Source of the DNA: JACKBC01 sp041391125
Lineage (GTDB): Bacteria > Chloroflexota > Anaerolineae > Caldilineales > Caldilineaceae
DNA length: 64,000 bases
NCBI GenBank assembly: GCA_041391125.1
Contig: JAWKON010000013.1
Coordinates: 96,999-160,998 of the forward strand
Direction of reading: 5' to 3'
The notes beneath the pieces are model-generated. The model had not been told where the DNA came from. It did no database searches and worked only from the letters and a program-made list of their open reading frames with translations. The translations under genes were made by a program, and so were the position numbers. Below, one piece after another: positions 39,283-47,757 of the stretch (position 1 is its first letter; each line of letters begins with the position of its first letter).

Positions 39283-40551
39283 TCACCCCATAACCAACGC
39301 CAACTCCGGCACAATTTCAAAACGCAACTGGCTGTGCGCGTTGCGCAGCGCCGCCTCCACCTGCTCTGCCGTCTGGCCGCGGGCGAAAATAAAGCCCAAA
39401 TAGCTGTCGCCTTCGGGCAGCGGCGTCAGCGAATAGTTGAGCTTGGCCGTGATCTCGATCTCTTCGATGTGCGGCACGGCTTGCGCCTCTGCGATGCCCT
39501 GGACGCTGCGCAGCACGCCCGCCTCTGGAATTGGGATCATCATGACGCCGCGGGCGCTGGCTTCGCGCTGCATAAAGCCCAGCGGCAGCCCGCACGCCTG
39601 CCGCAAAATTAGCTCCTCCAGCGAAACGTCATCGTCAAAGCGCAGTGTCTTGGCGCACAGCCCGCCAATGGAGCGCCCGGCCACCTCCAGAATCCACGGC
39701 CCCTGTTCATTGACCCGCAGCTCGGCGTGAATCGGCCCTTCGCGCAGCCCCAGCGCCGCCGCCGAATCGGCCGCGCATTGGGCAATTTGCGCCTGCACGG
39801 CGGCGGCAAGGCGCGATGGCGTCACATAAATGGTCTCTTCAAAAAAGGGACCATCCAGCGGATCGGGCTTATCAAAGAGCGCCAGCACCTGCAATTTCCC
39901 GTGGTCCAAAATGCCTTCCAGCGCCACCTCAAAGCCGGGGATAAAGCTCTCCACCTGATAGGGTTGGGGCGCATCGTCAATGCGCAACTCGTGCAGCATC
40001 TGCGTCAAGCGCTGCACCGCGGCTACAAATTCAGTGGCGTTATCCGCCCGCATGACGCCGCGGCTGCCGGACAGATTGATCGGCTTGACCACGCACGGAT
40101 AATCGACCTGCTGCGCCACTTGATGCGGATCGTCATCCGTATGAAAAAGCGTAAAGCGCGGACAAGGCACGCCGGCTTCTGAAAAGAGCGTCCGCATCAA
40201 ATGTTTATTGCGCGCGGCTTCGGCTGCCTGCGGTGAATTGTGCGGCAGCCCCAACAATGCGCACGCCTTGGCCGCCACCAGCGTACCACTTTCATCGACA
40301 GCGCGGATAGCCTGAATCGGGGCCTCGGCGGACATCTCCGCGGCCAAATCGGCAATAGCCTGCGCCGCTTCATCGGGTCGGCTAAAATCGACGCCCTGCC
40401 GGTAATTCCAATGCGCGGCCAGTTGCCCGGCCATATCCTGCACGTACAGCACGTCCACCCCCAGCCGCGCCGCCGCATCCGCAAACGCCTGGTTGCGATA
40501 GCTGCGCGCGGTGGTGAGGAGTATGATGCGTTTGGGGATTGTCTGGGGCAT
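39283..40551 (-). CDS. ATP-grasp domain ligase
   Basis: The 422-residue protein has an N-terminal Rossmann-like part (RIILLTTARSYRNQAFADAA). The ATP-grasp fold follows: NKHLMRTLFSEAGVPCPRF (about residue 115), the lysine of PCVVKPINLSGSRGV (about residue 150), and Mg-binding residues in HAELRVNEQGPWILEVAGR (about residues 277-295). It resembles the carbamoyl-phosphate-synthase-like or carnosine-synthase-like ATP-grasp ligases that join a carboxyl group to an amino group. The substrate is unknown. AAGGAACC lies nine bases upstream of the start. A 24-bp inverted repeat separates it from the LarA-like gene upstream; the two may share a transcript. Confidence 0.82.
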   Translation of the reverse strand: MPQTIPKRIILLTTARSYRNQAFADAAARLGVDVLYVQDMAGQLAAHWNYRQGVDFSRPDEAAQAIADLAAEMSAEAPIQAIRAVDESGTLVAAKACALLGLPHNSPQAAEAARNKHLMRTLFSEAGVPCPRFTLFHTDDDPHQVAQQVDYPCVVKPINLSGSRGVMRADNATEFVAAVQRLTQMLHELRIDDAPQPYQVESFIPGFEVALEGILDHGKLQVLALFDKPDPLDGPFFEETIYVTPSRLAAAVQAQIAQCAADSAAALGLREGPIHAELRVNEQGPWILEVAGRSIGGLCAKTLRFDDDVSLEELILRQACGLPLGFMQREASARGVMMIPIPEAGVLRSVQGIAEAQAVPHIEEIEITAKLNYSLTPLPEGDSYLGFIFARGQTAEQVEAALRNAHSQLRFEIVPELALVMG

Positions 40552-40583
40552 GGGTCTCGGTTCCTTTTGGACAAGAAAGGGAG

Positions 40584-40647
40584 AAGGGGTGAAAGGGGGA
40601 AAGGGGGCTTGGCTACTCCCCTTCCCCCTTTCCCCCTTTCACCCCTT
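40584..40647. repeat. Perfect 24-bp inverted repeat, G/A-rich
   Basis: Bases 40584-40607 (AAGGGGTGAAAGGGGGAAAG and four more) are the exact reverse complement of 40624-40647, loop 16 bases. The right arm covers the last codons and the stop of the LarA-like gene, so the protein's final residues (KMKG) come from the repeat. It may attenuate transcription into the ATP-grasp gene. Confidence 0.75.
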
Positions 40648-41952
40648 CATCTTCCACGGACTGCACATCGCACCATCCTCCCCAAAGGCCAGCGCGGTTT
40701 CGCCCACAATTTGCAGCCGCGGGTGCGCCTCCACTTCGGCGCGCAGGCTGGGGCTGACCCAGAGCCGGTCCAGCGTCAGCGTGTCGCGCATGAGGACGAT
40801 GCGGGCGCTCTCCTGCTCTTCGCCGCAGCCGCGCAGCGCGGCTTGAATGGCGCGGCGGTCGTCGGCCATGGTCATGGGCATGGCGGTGCGCCACATGCCC
40901 AGTACGCCCGAGGTAAGCGCGTTGGTATAGACTGCTTGCCAGTCGATCTGGCGCGCCAGCCGCGCCGTGATCACGTTGGCCAGCCCCATGCCGTAAGCGT
41001 TGCCATGCGTCGCCTCGGTCAAATCTAAGGCGGCAATGGTGGCAATGTCCACGCCGTCGGTGGGTTCGGCCTGGCGCGGAATTTTCATGCGGCCGATCAC
41101 GTTGGTGTCCATGCCGGTGCCGCTAATATTTTTGCCCAATTCGCGCACCACCAGCACGTCGATCTGCGCAAAGGGCAGGCTGGGCATCAGCGCTTTGGCT
41201 TTGGCCAGCAGCGCCGCTTCGCGCTCGGCGCCAATGTCGCAGGCGGACAGACCGTGAATCTCAGCGGTCTGGTCATAGGCGTTTTCCACAATGGCCAGCC
41301 CGCCCACAATGTTGGTTTGCGCTTCGTAGACGCGGGCGGCCGGTCCAATGTAGTGGATCAGCCCGTAGACGCCGCGGGCGTGCATCACCGCCGCGCCCTG
41401 CTGCTTGCCTAGCCCGATGACCAGCATTTTGGCCAAGCCGCTTTCAATGTTGCTGCGGAAGCTGGTGTGCGGCTTGATGCGCGCAATCAAAAACGAATGA
41501 TCCGCGCCGGACGAAAGCAGGTCCTGATAGAGCGGCGGCCCCTGATCCATCTGGCCGATCTGACGCACCTCCATCGTGGCGCGGATGGGCGCGCCCACGC
41601 TGGCCTCGGTGACGCCCAGGTTGGCCAGCATTGCGGTCTGGCTTTCGGCGGTGGCGCCGGCGTGGCTGCCCATGGCGGGCGTAATAAAGGGGTGCAGCCC
41701 GACGGCCTTAAATTGGGCGACCACGGTTTGGACGATGACGGGCAAATTGGCAATGCCGCGGCTGCCCACGCCAATGGCCACGCTGGCGCCGGGCTGCATT
41801 TTGGTCAGCACGCCGCTTTCTTGTACGGCGCGCGCCGCGGCCGCCGCCACATCATCGACGCGCGGGGCGTCAAAATGTTGTTCGATCTCCAGCAGCGTGG
41901 CAGGCAACGGCGCCGGGAAGTCAAGAGCTTGGATTTGGTCAAAGAGGTTCAT
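40639..41952 (-). CDS. LarA-like (DUF2088 / lactate racemase domain) protein
   Basis: The 437-residue protein resembles the LarA/DUF2088 fold of nickel-dependent lactate racemase and its uncharacterised relatives. Conserved features are VAIGVGSRGIANLP (about residue 60), MGSHAGATAESQ (about residue 95), RIKPHTSFRSNIESG (about residue 155), LGKNISGTGMDTNV (about residue 276) and THGNAYGMG. Lactate racemase needs the nickel-pincer cofactor made by LarB, LarC and LarE, which are not nearby, so this may be another isomerase. A TATACT box lies six bases before ATG, compatible with a leaderless transcript. Confidence 0.8.
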   Translation of the reverse strand: MNLFDQIQALDFPAPLPATLLEIEQHFDAPRVDDVAAAAARAVQESGVLTKMQPGASVAIGVGSRGIANLPVIVQTVVAQFKAVGLHPFITPAMGSHAGATAESQTAMLANLGVTEASVGAPIRATMEVRQIGQMDQGPPLYQDLLSSGADHSFLIARIKPHTSFRSNIESGLAKMLVIGLGKQQGAAVMHARGVYGLIHYIGPAARVYEAQTNIVGGLAIVENAYDQTAEIHGLSACDIGAEREAALLAKAKALMPSLPFAQIDVLVVRELGKNISGTGMDTNVIGRMKIPRQAEPTDGVDIATIAALDLTEATHGNAYGMGLANVITARLARQIDWQAVYTNALTSGVLGMWRTAMPMTMADDRRAIQAALRGCGEEQESARIVLMRDTLTLDRLWVSPSLRAEVEAHPRLQIVGETALAFGEDGAMCSPWKMKG

Positions 41953-42140
41953 GGGGAAAGTATAGCATAGGGTGATTGGGTTGTGTAGTTGGTGGGGTGA
42001 GTGGGTACGCGATCTCTATGGATTTCTTGCGCACCGTTTTGACAACAGATGGTTCTCACCATGCGCTTGTTGCCAATCAGCCATTTCGGCAAGGTTCATT
42101 GGGTGATAATATTTGCTTTCCCTTTTCTAGGAATCGAATC

Positions 42141-42214
42141 TAACGCAAGGGGCGCAAACGGCGCAAGGGACGCCAACGTTTTTCCGCTAGCGCCTTTTGC
42201 GTCTTTTGCGTTTA
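42141..42214. repeat. Hairpin of AACGCAAGG words
   Basis: TAACGCAAGGGGCGCAAACGGCGCAAGG (42141-42168) faces CGCCTTTTGCGTCTTTTGCGTTTA (42191-42214). Similar words build the hairpin at 48839-48928 and a single arm at about 44583-44616. The pieces bracket the helicase/ATPase cassette. The rest of the 41953-42237 gap holds nothing else. Confidence 0.6.
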
Positions 42215-42237
42215 AATGGTCCGGATACCACTATTCC

Positions 42238-44524
42238 TTATATCAACCGTCTCAAAGTTGACCGCACATCCGCCGGCGGCGCCACAATCTGCGCCGCTTC
42301 ATAAAGCGCCCGTAAGCGCGGCATGTTGCAGAGCGACACCGCCACGGCGTGGGCGGCGGCAGGCGGCAGCAGGTTGTGGAAGCGGCCCAGGTTGAGCGTG
42401 GGTTCAAAGCGGGGCAGCTGTCGGTTAAGCGCCTGCCGGGCCAGGCGCACATCCCACGGCGGCAGCGCCACAATGGGTTCGGGCAGGCGGATGCAATATT
42501 CGTTGCGCACCTGAATTAGTTCGTCCGCTTCATCATCTTCTTCACCAGATTCAGTTCCGCCCCAGCTTTCCACACCCAAATCGGGATACTGCGCCCGCTG
42601 CAACATGTCGGCCAGCAGCGCGCCATAGAGTTCGCCCCAGAAGTGAAAGAGCCAGCTTTCCCCGGCTTCCTGCAAAATGCACAACTGTCCCGGCGCCAAT
42701 CCCAAATAGGCGGCCACCCCTTGGCTCACATCCAGCGGCACGGCAAAAGGCGTGGCCGTGATCTGCAAGATGTCTTCCAGCTCGGCCTGGCTGCCGGCGC
42801 GCACGCCGATGCGATAGCCATCGCGCCAGACCACCTCCATAGAGCGCCCGCCCAGCAGCAGCGTATCCCCTCCAGATGCGGAAACGCGGTCGGTCTGTGC
42901 AATGGTGCGACCAGAGAAGGCATCCACAATAATCAGCCGCAGCGGGTCGGAGCCAATGTTGCTGTAGATTTCGTGGGCGTCCAGCAGCTCATCCAGCGCC
43001 GGGCCGGGCCGCCATTCGCCAATGCGGCCGCCCTGCAAATATCTTTCGCCCACCAGGTTGCTGCAAATGGCGCGCAGATGCTCATCGTCCAACCCGGCAT
43101 CCGCCGGCGTTATGCGGCGCAGATCGGGCAGGCGGACGGCGCCGGTGGGGCTCTGCTTGAGCAGGCTGAAGATCTGCTGCACCAGCACCGATGGCCGAAA
43201 GCGATAGCGCTCCGTCAGATCTAGCCTATAGTCAGAATGAGAGCCGGGGGATTGGGGATTAGGGATTAGGATTGGGGCTCGTGGCGACGGCCGTCAATCT
43301 GACTTAAACTCCGCTGTTCAGAGTGAACGGGGAAGGCCCACTTTCTCGTTTCATCCGTTGCCTCCGCCATGTGCAGCAGCGCCCGAAAGCGCACCTCTTC
43401 CAGGGGCGAGCGGGCTAGGCAGAGCAACCGCGTGGTCTGCGTGCGCCGCCCACCGCGGCCAATGCGCTGCAAAAAGACGAAAGCGTGGGCGGCGGCCCCA
43501 TCAGCACCACGTCATCAATCGAACCAATGTCGATGCCCAATTCAACGTGGAGGTGCAGACGCAGATGGCCACGCTGGCGGCAGCAAAATCACTCTCCACC
43601 TCGCGGCGCAGCTTGGCGTCCAAATTGGAATAGTGGACAAATACGCTCACGTCAAAGGGCAGGTGGCCGCGCAGAAAGGCGGCGGTCTGCTCCACTTCGC
43701 CGCGCGTATTGCAAAAGAGCAGCGCTTTGCGCACCGCCAGCGGCGCCCCGGCGCGGCGCGTAATATGCATCGCCAGATCGTGCAGCCCGGCCATGTCGCC
43801 CAGCTCCGCCTCCAGCTCGCGCCGGCCAGGGACCGAGACAATCTCGTATTCCGCTGTGTCCGCGGACTGATCGGATGTGTCATCCTGCAAATAGCGCTGC
43901 GCCACGCCCGCCGGATCGTCCACGGTGGCCGAGAGCGCTACCCGCTGTAGCAGAACCGCGGGTTGTCCACTGCTCTGCTGATAATAGGTGCGAATGTATT
44001 CGATGCGGCGCAGCGAGGCAGCGCAGATGGTCGCCGCGCGGCGTGCCATCGAAGAGATGCACCTCGTCGATGACCAGCGCGCGCAGGTGGATAAAAGGCG
44101 CGGCGACCTGGTCAACATAGAGTCTGTGGATTCGGGCGTGGTCAGCAATAAGAGTGGGTGGCGTTTTGGCGGAGATGGGCGCAGTGTCGCCAGTCTTCAT
44201 GGCCAGCGCAATGTGCAGTTCGTCCAGCGGTCGTCGCAGCCGCTCGAAAGGTCGCGTCAACGCCCGCGTGGGGCAGATGTAGAGGATGGCCAGCTCATTT
44301 TTGTGCGGTCGTCCGCCGCTAAACAGCCGCTCCACCAGTGGCGCCACGGCCGCTTCGGTTTTGCCAGCGGCAGTGGCCGCGATGACCAGCGTGCTGCGTC
44401 CATCGAGCAGGTGTGGAATGGCGTGCTGCTGCACCGCGGTCAGGTGGCCGTGATGGGCAAAGAAGGGGGACCAGGTGCGGCGCAAGCGGCGGCGGAGGGT
44501 AGTGGGGGTGGTTTGGGTGCTCAT
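42238..44524 (-). pseudogene. Lhr/BrxHI-like DEAD/DEAH helicase, frameshifted
   Basis: All helicase motifs are visible but in several frames: Walker A IAATAAGKTEAA (about 44380), DEVH in VIDEVHLFDG (about 44055), SAT in VALSATVDDP (about 43930), KALLFCNTRGEVEQ (about 43715) and motif VI QRIGRGGRRTQT (about 43465). A C-terminal region (residues 1-316 of the last frame) resembles the Lhr/BrxHI tail. Frame changes lie near 44030-44145 and 43500. About 110 extra bases containing a GGGGATTAGG word tract lie between 43350 and 43225. ATG 44524 is the best start. BrxHI-type helicases occur with BrxD ATPases in some BREX systems. Here it follows two such ATPase genes. If the indels are errors, the enzyme would be about 750 residues. 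Confidence 0.75.
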
Positions 44525-44684
44525 GGGTGGACTTTGGGAATTGGGGTTAGGGAATGGGGAACAGGAATTGGGGGTTGACCTACTGACGTTTGCGCCCCTT
44601 GCGCCGTTTGCGTTCAAAAATTGGTCGCATCTGGCGGTTCATGATTCGTTGCTGCAAATGGGCAAGTAGGGATACTTGCCCTAA

Positions 44685-46115
44685 TTATCGCACTGTGTTC
44701 CGTAGTTCGTCCAGCAGCAGCGCCGTTTCATACTCGGGATAAAGATAGAGCAGATCGAACAGTTCGACGCCCAGGCGCACGGCGCCGCGGATGCTGAGGC
44801 GGGCGTTGCGCATGCCCAGCGCCACGTGTTCAGCGGCTCCGCGGCGAATCTGCCGCTGCCGTTCGCCGATTTCATAACCATAGGCCTGGGCGTGATAGCC
44901 CATGACGCGCTCCAAAAAGTGGCCGATTTCCTGCGGCGTCTGGTGCGGTTCCAGGTCGAGAATCTGCTCGACGGTCAGCCATTCGTCCAGCGGCATCTGG
45001 TTGTCGCTGCGCGTGATGGTGAAGAGGAAAAAGAGCGACTGTTTGGCCGTATAGGCTAGCGGATAGGCGCGGTAACGGTGCTGGCGAAACTCGTCAGGGT
45101 CGATCTGGTTTTGGCGCGCTTGCAGCGCGCTGTAGATGACGGCGCTGAAAAAGCGGCCGGCCTTGGGGCGCTGATAGGCGTGCAGCAGCGAGTAGCTTTC
45201 CGCTTCATCCAGCAAAATGGCCAGCCCGCTGTAGCCGCTGAGCCGGGCCAGCACGCTGACGCCGTTGAGCAGATAGGCGATCTGGCGTTCGTTGTGGCCC
45301 ACTTTATAAATGCTGGGAAATTTGACGCCGCGCGGCATGGCGCGATTCATGGTTGTGACGCGCCGCCCGCCCATGAGCCATTCGGTCCACGCCTGTTGCT
45401 GGCGGGTGGCGTTGGTGTTGCTCAACGCTTGCAGGCCAAATTGCAGCGGGTCCATGCTTTCGCCGGTCAAGTCGCGCATTTGCTCGGCAATGGCGGGGCG
45501 CTCGGCCGCGCGCTGGAGCAGCGGTCCCATGCCGCGCTCATCGGTGTCCGGATAGCGCAGGCTGTGCATAAGGCCGGCGTAAATAGAAAACGAGCGGTGG
45601 GGCGGCAGCTCCTGCAGGTCCAGGCTGATGGCGGCCACCAAAAAGTTGCGGTCCAGCGCCTCGCGGGCGGTCAGCTCTACAATGTGGCTCTTGCCAAAGC
45701 CATAGTCGCCAATCACGGCAAAGGCGGCGCCGCCCTGGCTGTGCGCCTGATTGAGCCCTGCGGCCAGCCGCTTTTGCTCGTCGCCCAGGCCGATGGTCAG
45801 CTCGCGGATGTGCTGGGCCGGGGCCACGCCCACGCGCAGCGCTTCGATCAGGCTGCGGGCGGAAAACTGGTCGGGCGTCATCGGTTTGAAGTGCAGTTGC
45901 GCGGCGCCGTTCACTTCTTTTAAGGCGTTCAAGGTGGGGGTGAGGGCGGTGGGTGCTGTGGACATGGTCTCTTGTTGGCCTTCAAATTCGCGGCGGGGGC
46001 GGCGGAAGCGCAAACCGCTGTCAAAACGCACCATCCACTCCTGGCCATTGCGGAACAGGGCGGTGATTGTGCCTGCGCCATATTGGGGATGGGTAACGGT
46101 CTCGCCGATATTCAT
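44685..46115 (-). CDS. BrxD-like P-loop ATPase with N-terminal Tudor-like domain
   Basis: The 476-residue protein belongs to the DUF2791/BrxD-type P-loop ATPases. Walker A is IGDYGFGKSH (about residue 133) and Walker B is LAILLDEAESY (about residue 300), with an arginine-rich region after it. Residues about 3-45 (GETVTHPQYGAGTITALFRNG...) resemble the Tudor-like C-terminal domain of UvrD/PcrA helicases, which is not usual for BrxD. The start is ATG 46115; a TTG at 46133 is possible. In BREX systems BrxD works with the BrxHI helicase; the helicase gene is the next gene, 160 bases downstream. Clean frame throughout. Confidence 0.78.
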   Translation of the reverse strand: MNIGETVTHPQYGAGTITALFRNGQEWMVRFDSGLRFRRPRREFEGQQETMSTAPTALTPTLNALKEVNGAAQLHFKPMTPDQFSARSLIEALRVGVAPAQHIRELTIGLGDEQKRLAAGLNQAHSQGGAAFAVIGDYGFGKSHIVELTAREALDRNFLVAAISLDLQELPPHRSFSIYAGLMHSLRYPDTDERGMGPLLQRAAERPAIAEQMRDLTGESMDPLQFGLQALSNTNATRQQQAWTEWLMGGRRVTTMNRAMPRGVKFPSIYKVGHNERQIAYLLNGVSVLARLSGYSGLAILLDEAESYSLLHAYQRPKAGRFFSAVIYSALQARQNQIDPDEFRQHRYRAYPLAYTAKQSLFFLFTITRSDNQMPLDEWLTVEQILDLEPHQTPQEIGHFLERVMGYHAQAYGYEIGERQRQIRRGAAEHVALGMRNARLSIRGAVRLGVELFDLLYLYPEYETALLLDELRNTVR

Positions 46116-46168
46116 GGAATTGGTTAAGGGCAATGTATCTGAAATGTGCAGAATCTTCTTATTTGAGA

Positions 46169-46277
46169 TATTGCTGTATTGCTTATTGCTGTATTGCTGT
46201 ATTGCTTATTGCTGTATTGCTTATTGCTGTATTGCACAGGGAATGCCAGCGTAATACAGCAATAAGCAATACAGCAA
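46169..46277. repeat. TTGCTGTATTGC tandem with inverted copy
   Basis: From 46169 to 46236 the words TTGCTGTATTGC and TTATTGCTGTATTGC alternate about six times. At 46253-46277 the reverse complement AATACAGCAATAAGCAATAC follows. Together they form a large slipped hairpin between the two ATPase genes, beginning just after the last codons of the upstream gene in the operon. Confidence 0.7.
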
Positions 46278-46280
46278 CAA

Positions 46281-47657
46281 TTAAAATGGCGGCGTCTCGC
46301 CCTGGCTGAGTTCGTCGACCTGGCCGCGGACGATGGCGGTGGCTTCTTCTTCGGAGAGGACGTGCTGCTGGGTGGCGTGCTGACGGGCCAACTCCATGAC
46401 AAACGCTTTGACAAAGACGCGGCGGTGGCTGATGTCCAGAAAGACATCGCGCGCCACATTGGCCAGGATGGCGGCGTTGGCGTATTGGATCTGCTGATCT
46501 AGCTCCACGTCAAAGGCAGTGTTGTAGATGGGGATCAGCTTTTCGCCAATGGCCACCAGCAGATCGTTCTCTTCCATATCCAAATGTTCGAGGTTAATTA
46601 GCGGGCTGAAGTGGTTGGTGCGCGAAAAGCGACCGGGCGCGCGCACGCGCTGCTGCAGCGCCGGGTAGCGCGGCACAATGTCGTAAATAAATTGGGGCGG
46701 CACGGCATAGACAAACATGGCGCCGGGCAGCTCATCGCGGCAGCGGTCGATGACTTCGCGCAGGTTGTCGGTGGCCAGCTTTTCGGCCTTGCCGCCAATG
46801 CTGGCCATGCGGTCCACCTCGTCAAAGAGCAGGATCAGCCCATTATACGACAGCGCGCGCACCGTCTGCGCCAGCGAGCGCAACATGCGAAAGGCGTTGG
46901 GCCGCGTAATCTTGCCGGTGACGCCGATTTCGCGCAGCACTTTGGTGTCGTCTGGTGTGGTCGTCGCTCCGGTCAGCCAGCGCGTCAACGAGTCCAGCCG
47001 CTCTTCTTGGTCGCGCACCAGCGCTTCAAAATAGCCGATGATGGCGTTTTTGTAGGATTGGCTGTCGATAAACGACGTATCAACCGTGTCGATGAGGCCG
47101 CGATAGTGGGGGTGATTGAGCAAGTCCAGCGTGAGATCGGCTGTGTTGTCCTGGCCAAAGACGATTTTGCGCAGCGTGCCTTCCAGAAAGCGGGGCAGCC
47201 CACGCTCGTCCGAAATTTCCTCGGCGTCGGCCGCGTGCCAGATCAGGTTGCGGGCCACGGCGGAATAGACCAGCCGCTGGTCATTATAGGGCGTCTCCAC
47301 CGGGCTCAGGTCCACTTTGGAGACGGCGAAGTTGCGGCTCCAGGCGGCGTCGCGCAGGCAATATAAAAAGTGCGACTTGCCGCTGCCATAGTCGCCCACC
47401 ACCATTTTGTAGGTGGCGCCCCCATCCTGCAAATAGGAGCCCAAATAGTAATCGTTGAGCGCATCCAGCAGCGACTGGTTGCCCACATTAAAATATTGCA
47501 CCCCGCGAGGCGGCGTGCCGGAACTGCCGAGTACTTCGATAATGTGTCGTTGACGAGTGGGTTCGTATTTCGATTTACGATTTCGGATGTACGATTTACG
47601 AGTGATCTCGTTGACGAGTAGATTCGTAAGTCGTAGTTTTGAGTTGAGCGAAGCCAA
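46281..47657 (-). CDS. BrxD-like P-loop ATPase
   Basis: The 458-residue protein has Walker A VVGDYGSGKSH (about residue 89), Walker B LILLFDEVDRM (about residue 276) and a winged-helix-like C-terminal part (about residues 370-450). It is a paralogue in fold, not a close copy, of the ATPase at 44685-46115. The N-terminal 35 residues up to RQRHIIEVLG are encoded by the TTTACGA dispersed repeat, so the original start was probably altered; the true start is uncertain. Residues from IIEVLGSSGTPPRGV on match the normal N-terminus of the family. It lies between the 285-residue protein gene and the second ATPase gene, all on one strand. Confidence 0.78.
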   Translation of the reverse strand: MASLNSKLRLTNLLVNEITRKSYIRNRKSKYEPTRQRHIIEVLGSSGTPPRGVQYFNVGNQSLLDALNDYYLGSYLQDGGATYKMVVGDYGSGKSHFLYCLRDAAWSRNFAVSKVDLSPVETPYNDQRLVYSAVARNLIWHAADAEEISDERGLPRFLEGTLRKIVFGQDNTADLTLDLLNHPHYRGLIDTVDTSFIDSQSYKNAIIGYFEALVRDQEERLDSLTRWLTGATTTPDDTKVLREIGVTGKITRPNAFRMLRSLAQTVRALSYNGLILLFDEVDRMASIGGKAEKLATDNLREVIDRCRDELPGAMFVYAVPPQFIYDIVPRYPALQQRVRAPGRFSRTNHFSPLINLEHLDMEENDLLVAIGEKLIPIYNTAFDVELDQQIQYANAAILANVARDVFLDISHRRVFVKAFVMELARQHATQQHVLSEEEATAIVRGQVDELSQGETPPF

Positions 47658-47757
47658 AATAGCTGAGAACGGATCTCCATGTACGATTTAGGAGTTACGA
47701 TTTATGAGAGAGCGTGTCGACGAGCAAATTCGTAAATCGTAAATCTGAGATCGTATA
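47567..47757. repeat. TTTACGA-family repeats overlapping the ATPase start
   Basis: Words ATTTACGATTTCGG, TACGATTTACGAGTGATCTC and GACGAGTAGATTCGTAAGTCG on the left (47567-47640) recur as TACGATTTAGGAG, ACGATTTATGAGAG, GACGAGCAAATTCGTAAATC on the right (47680-47757). The closest relative is the copy at 50492-50573. The left part encodes the first 35 residues of the ATPase ending at 46281. Confidence 0.65.

Noticed and set aside
40639..41952. True lactate racemase
   Set aside because: Nickel-pincer cofactor genes larB, larC and larE are not nearby and the family has many uncharacterised members, so only a LarA-like label is justified.
46169..46277. Possible CRISPR-like array (TTGCTGTATTGC repeats)
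   Set aside because: The repeats are short, have no unique spacers between them, and continue into an inverted copy; no cas gene is present.
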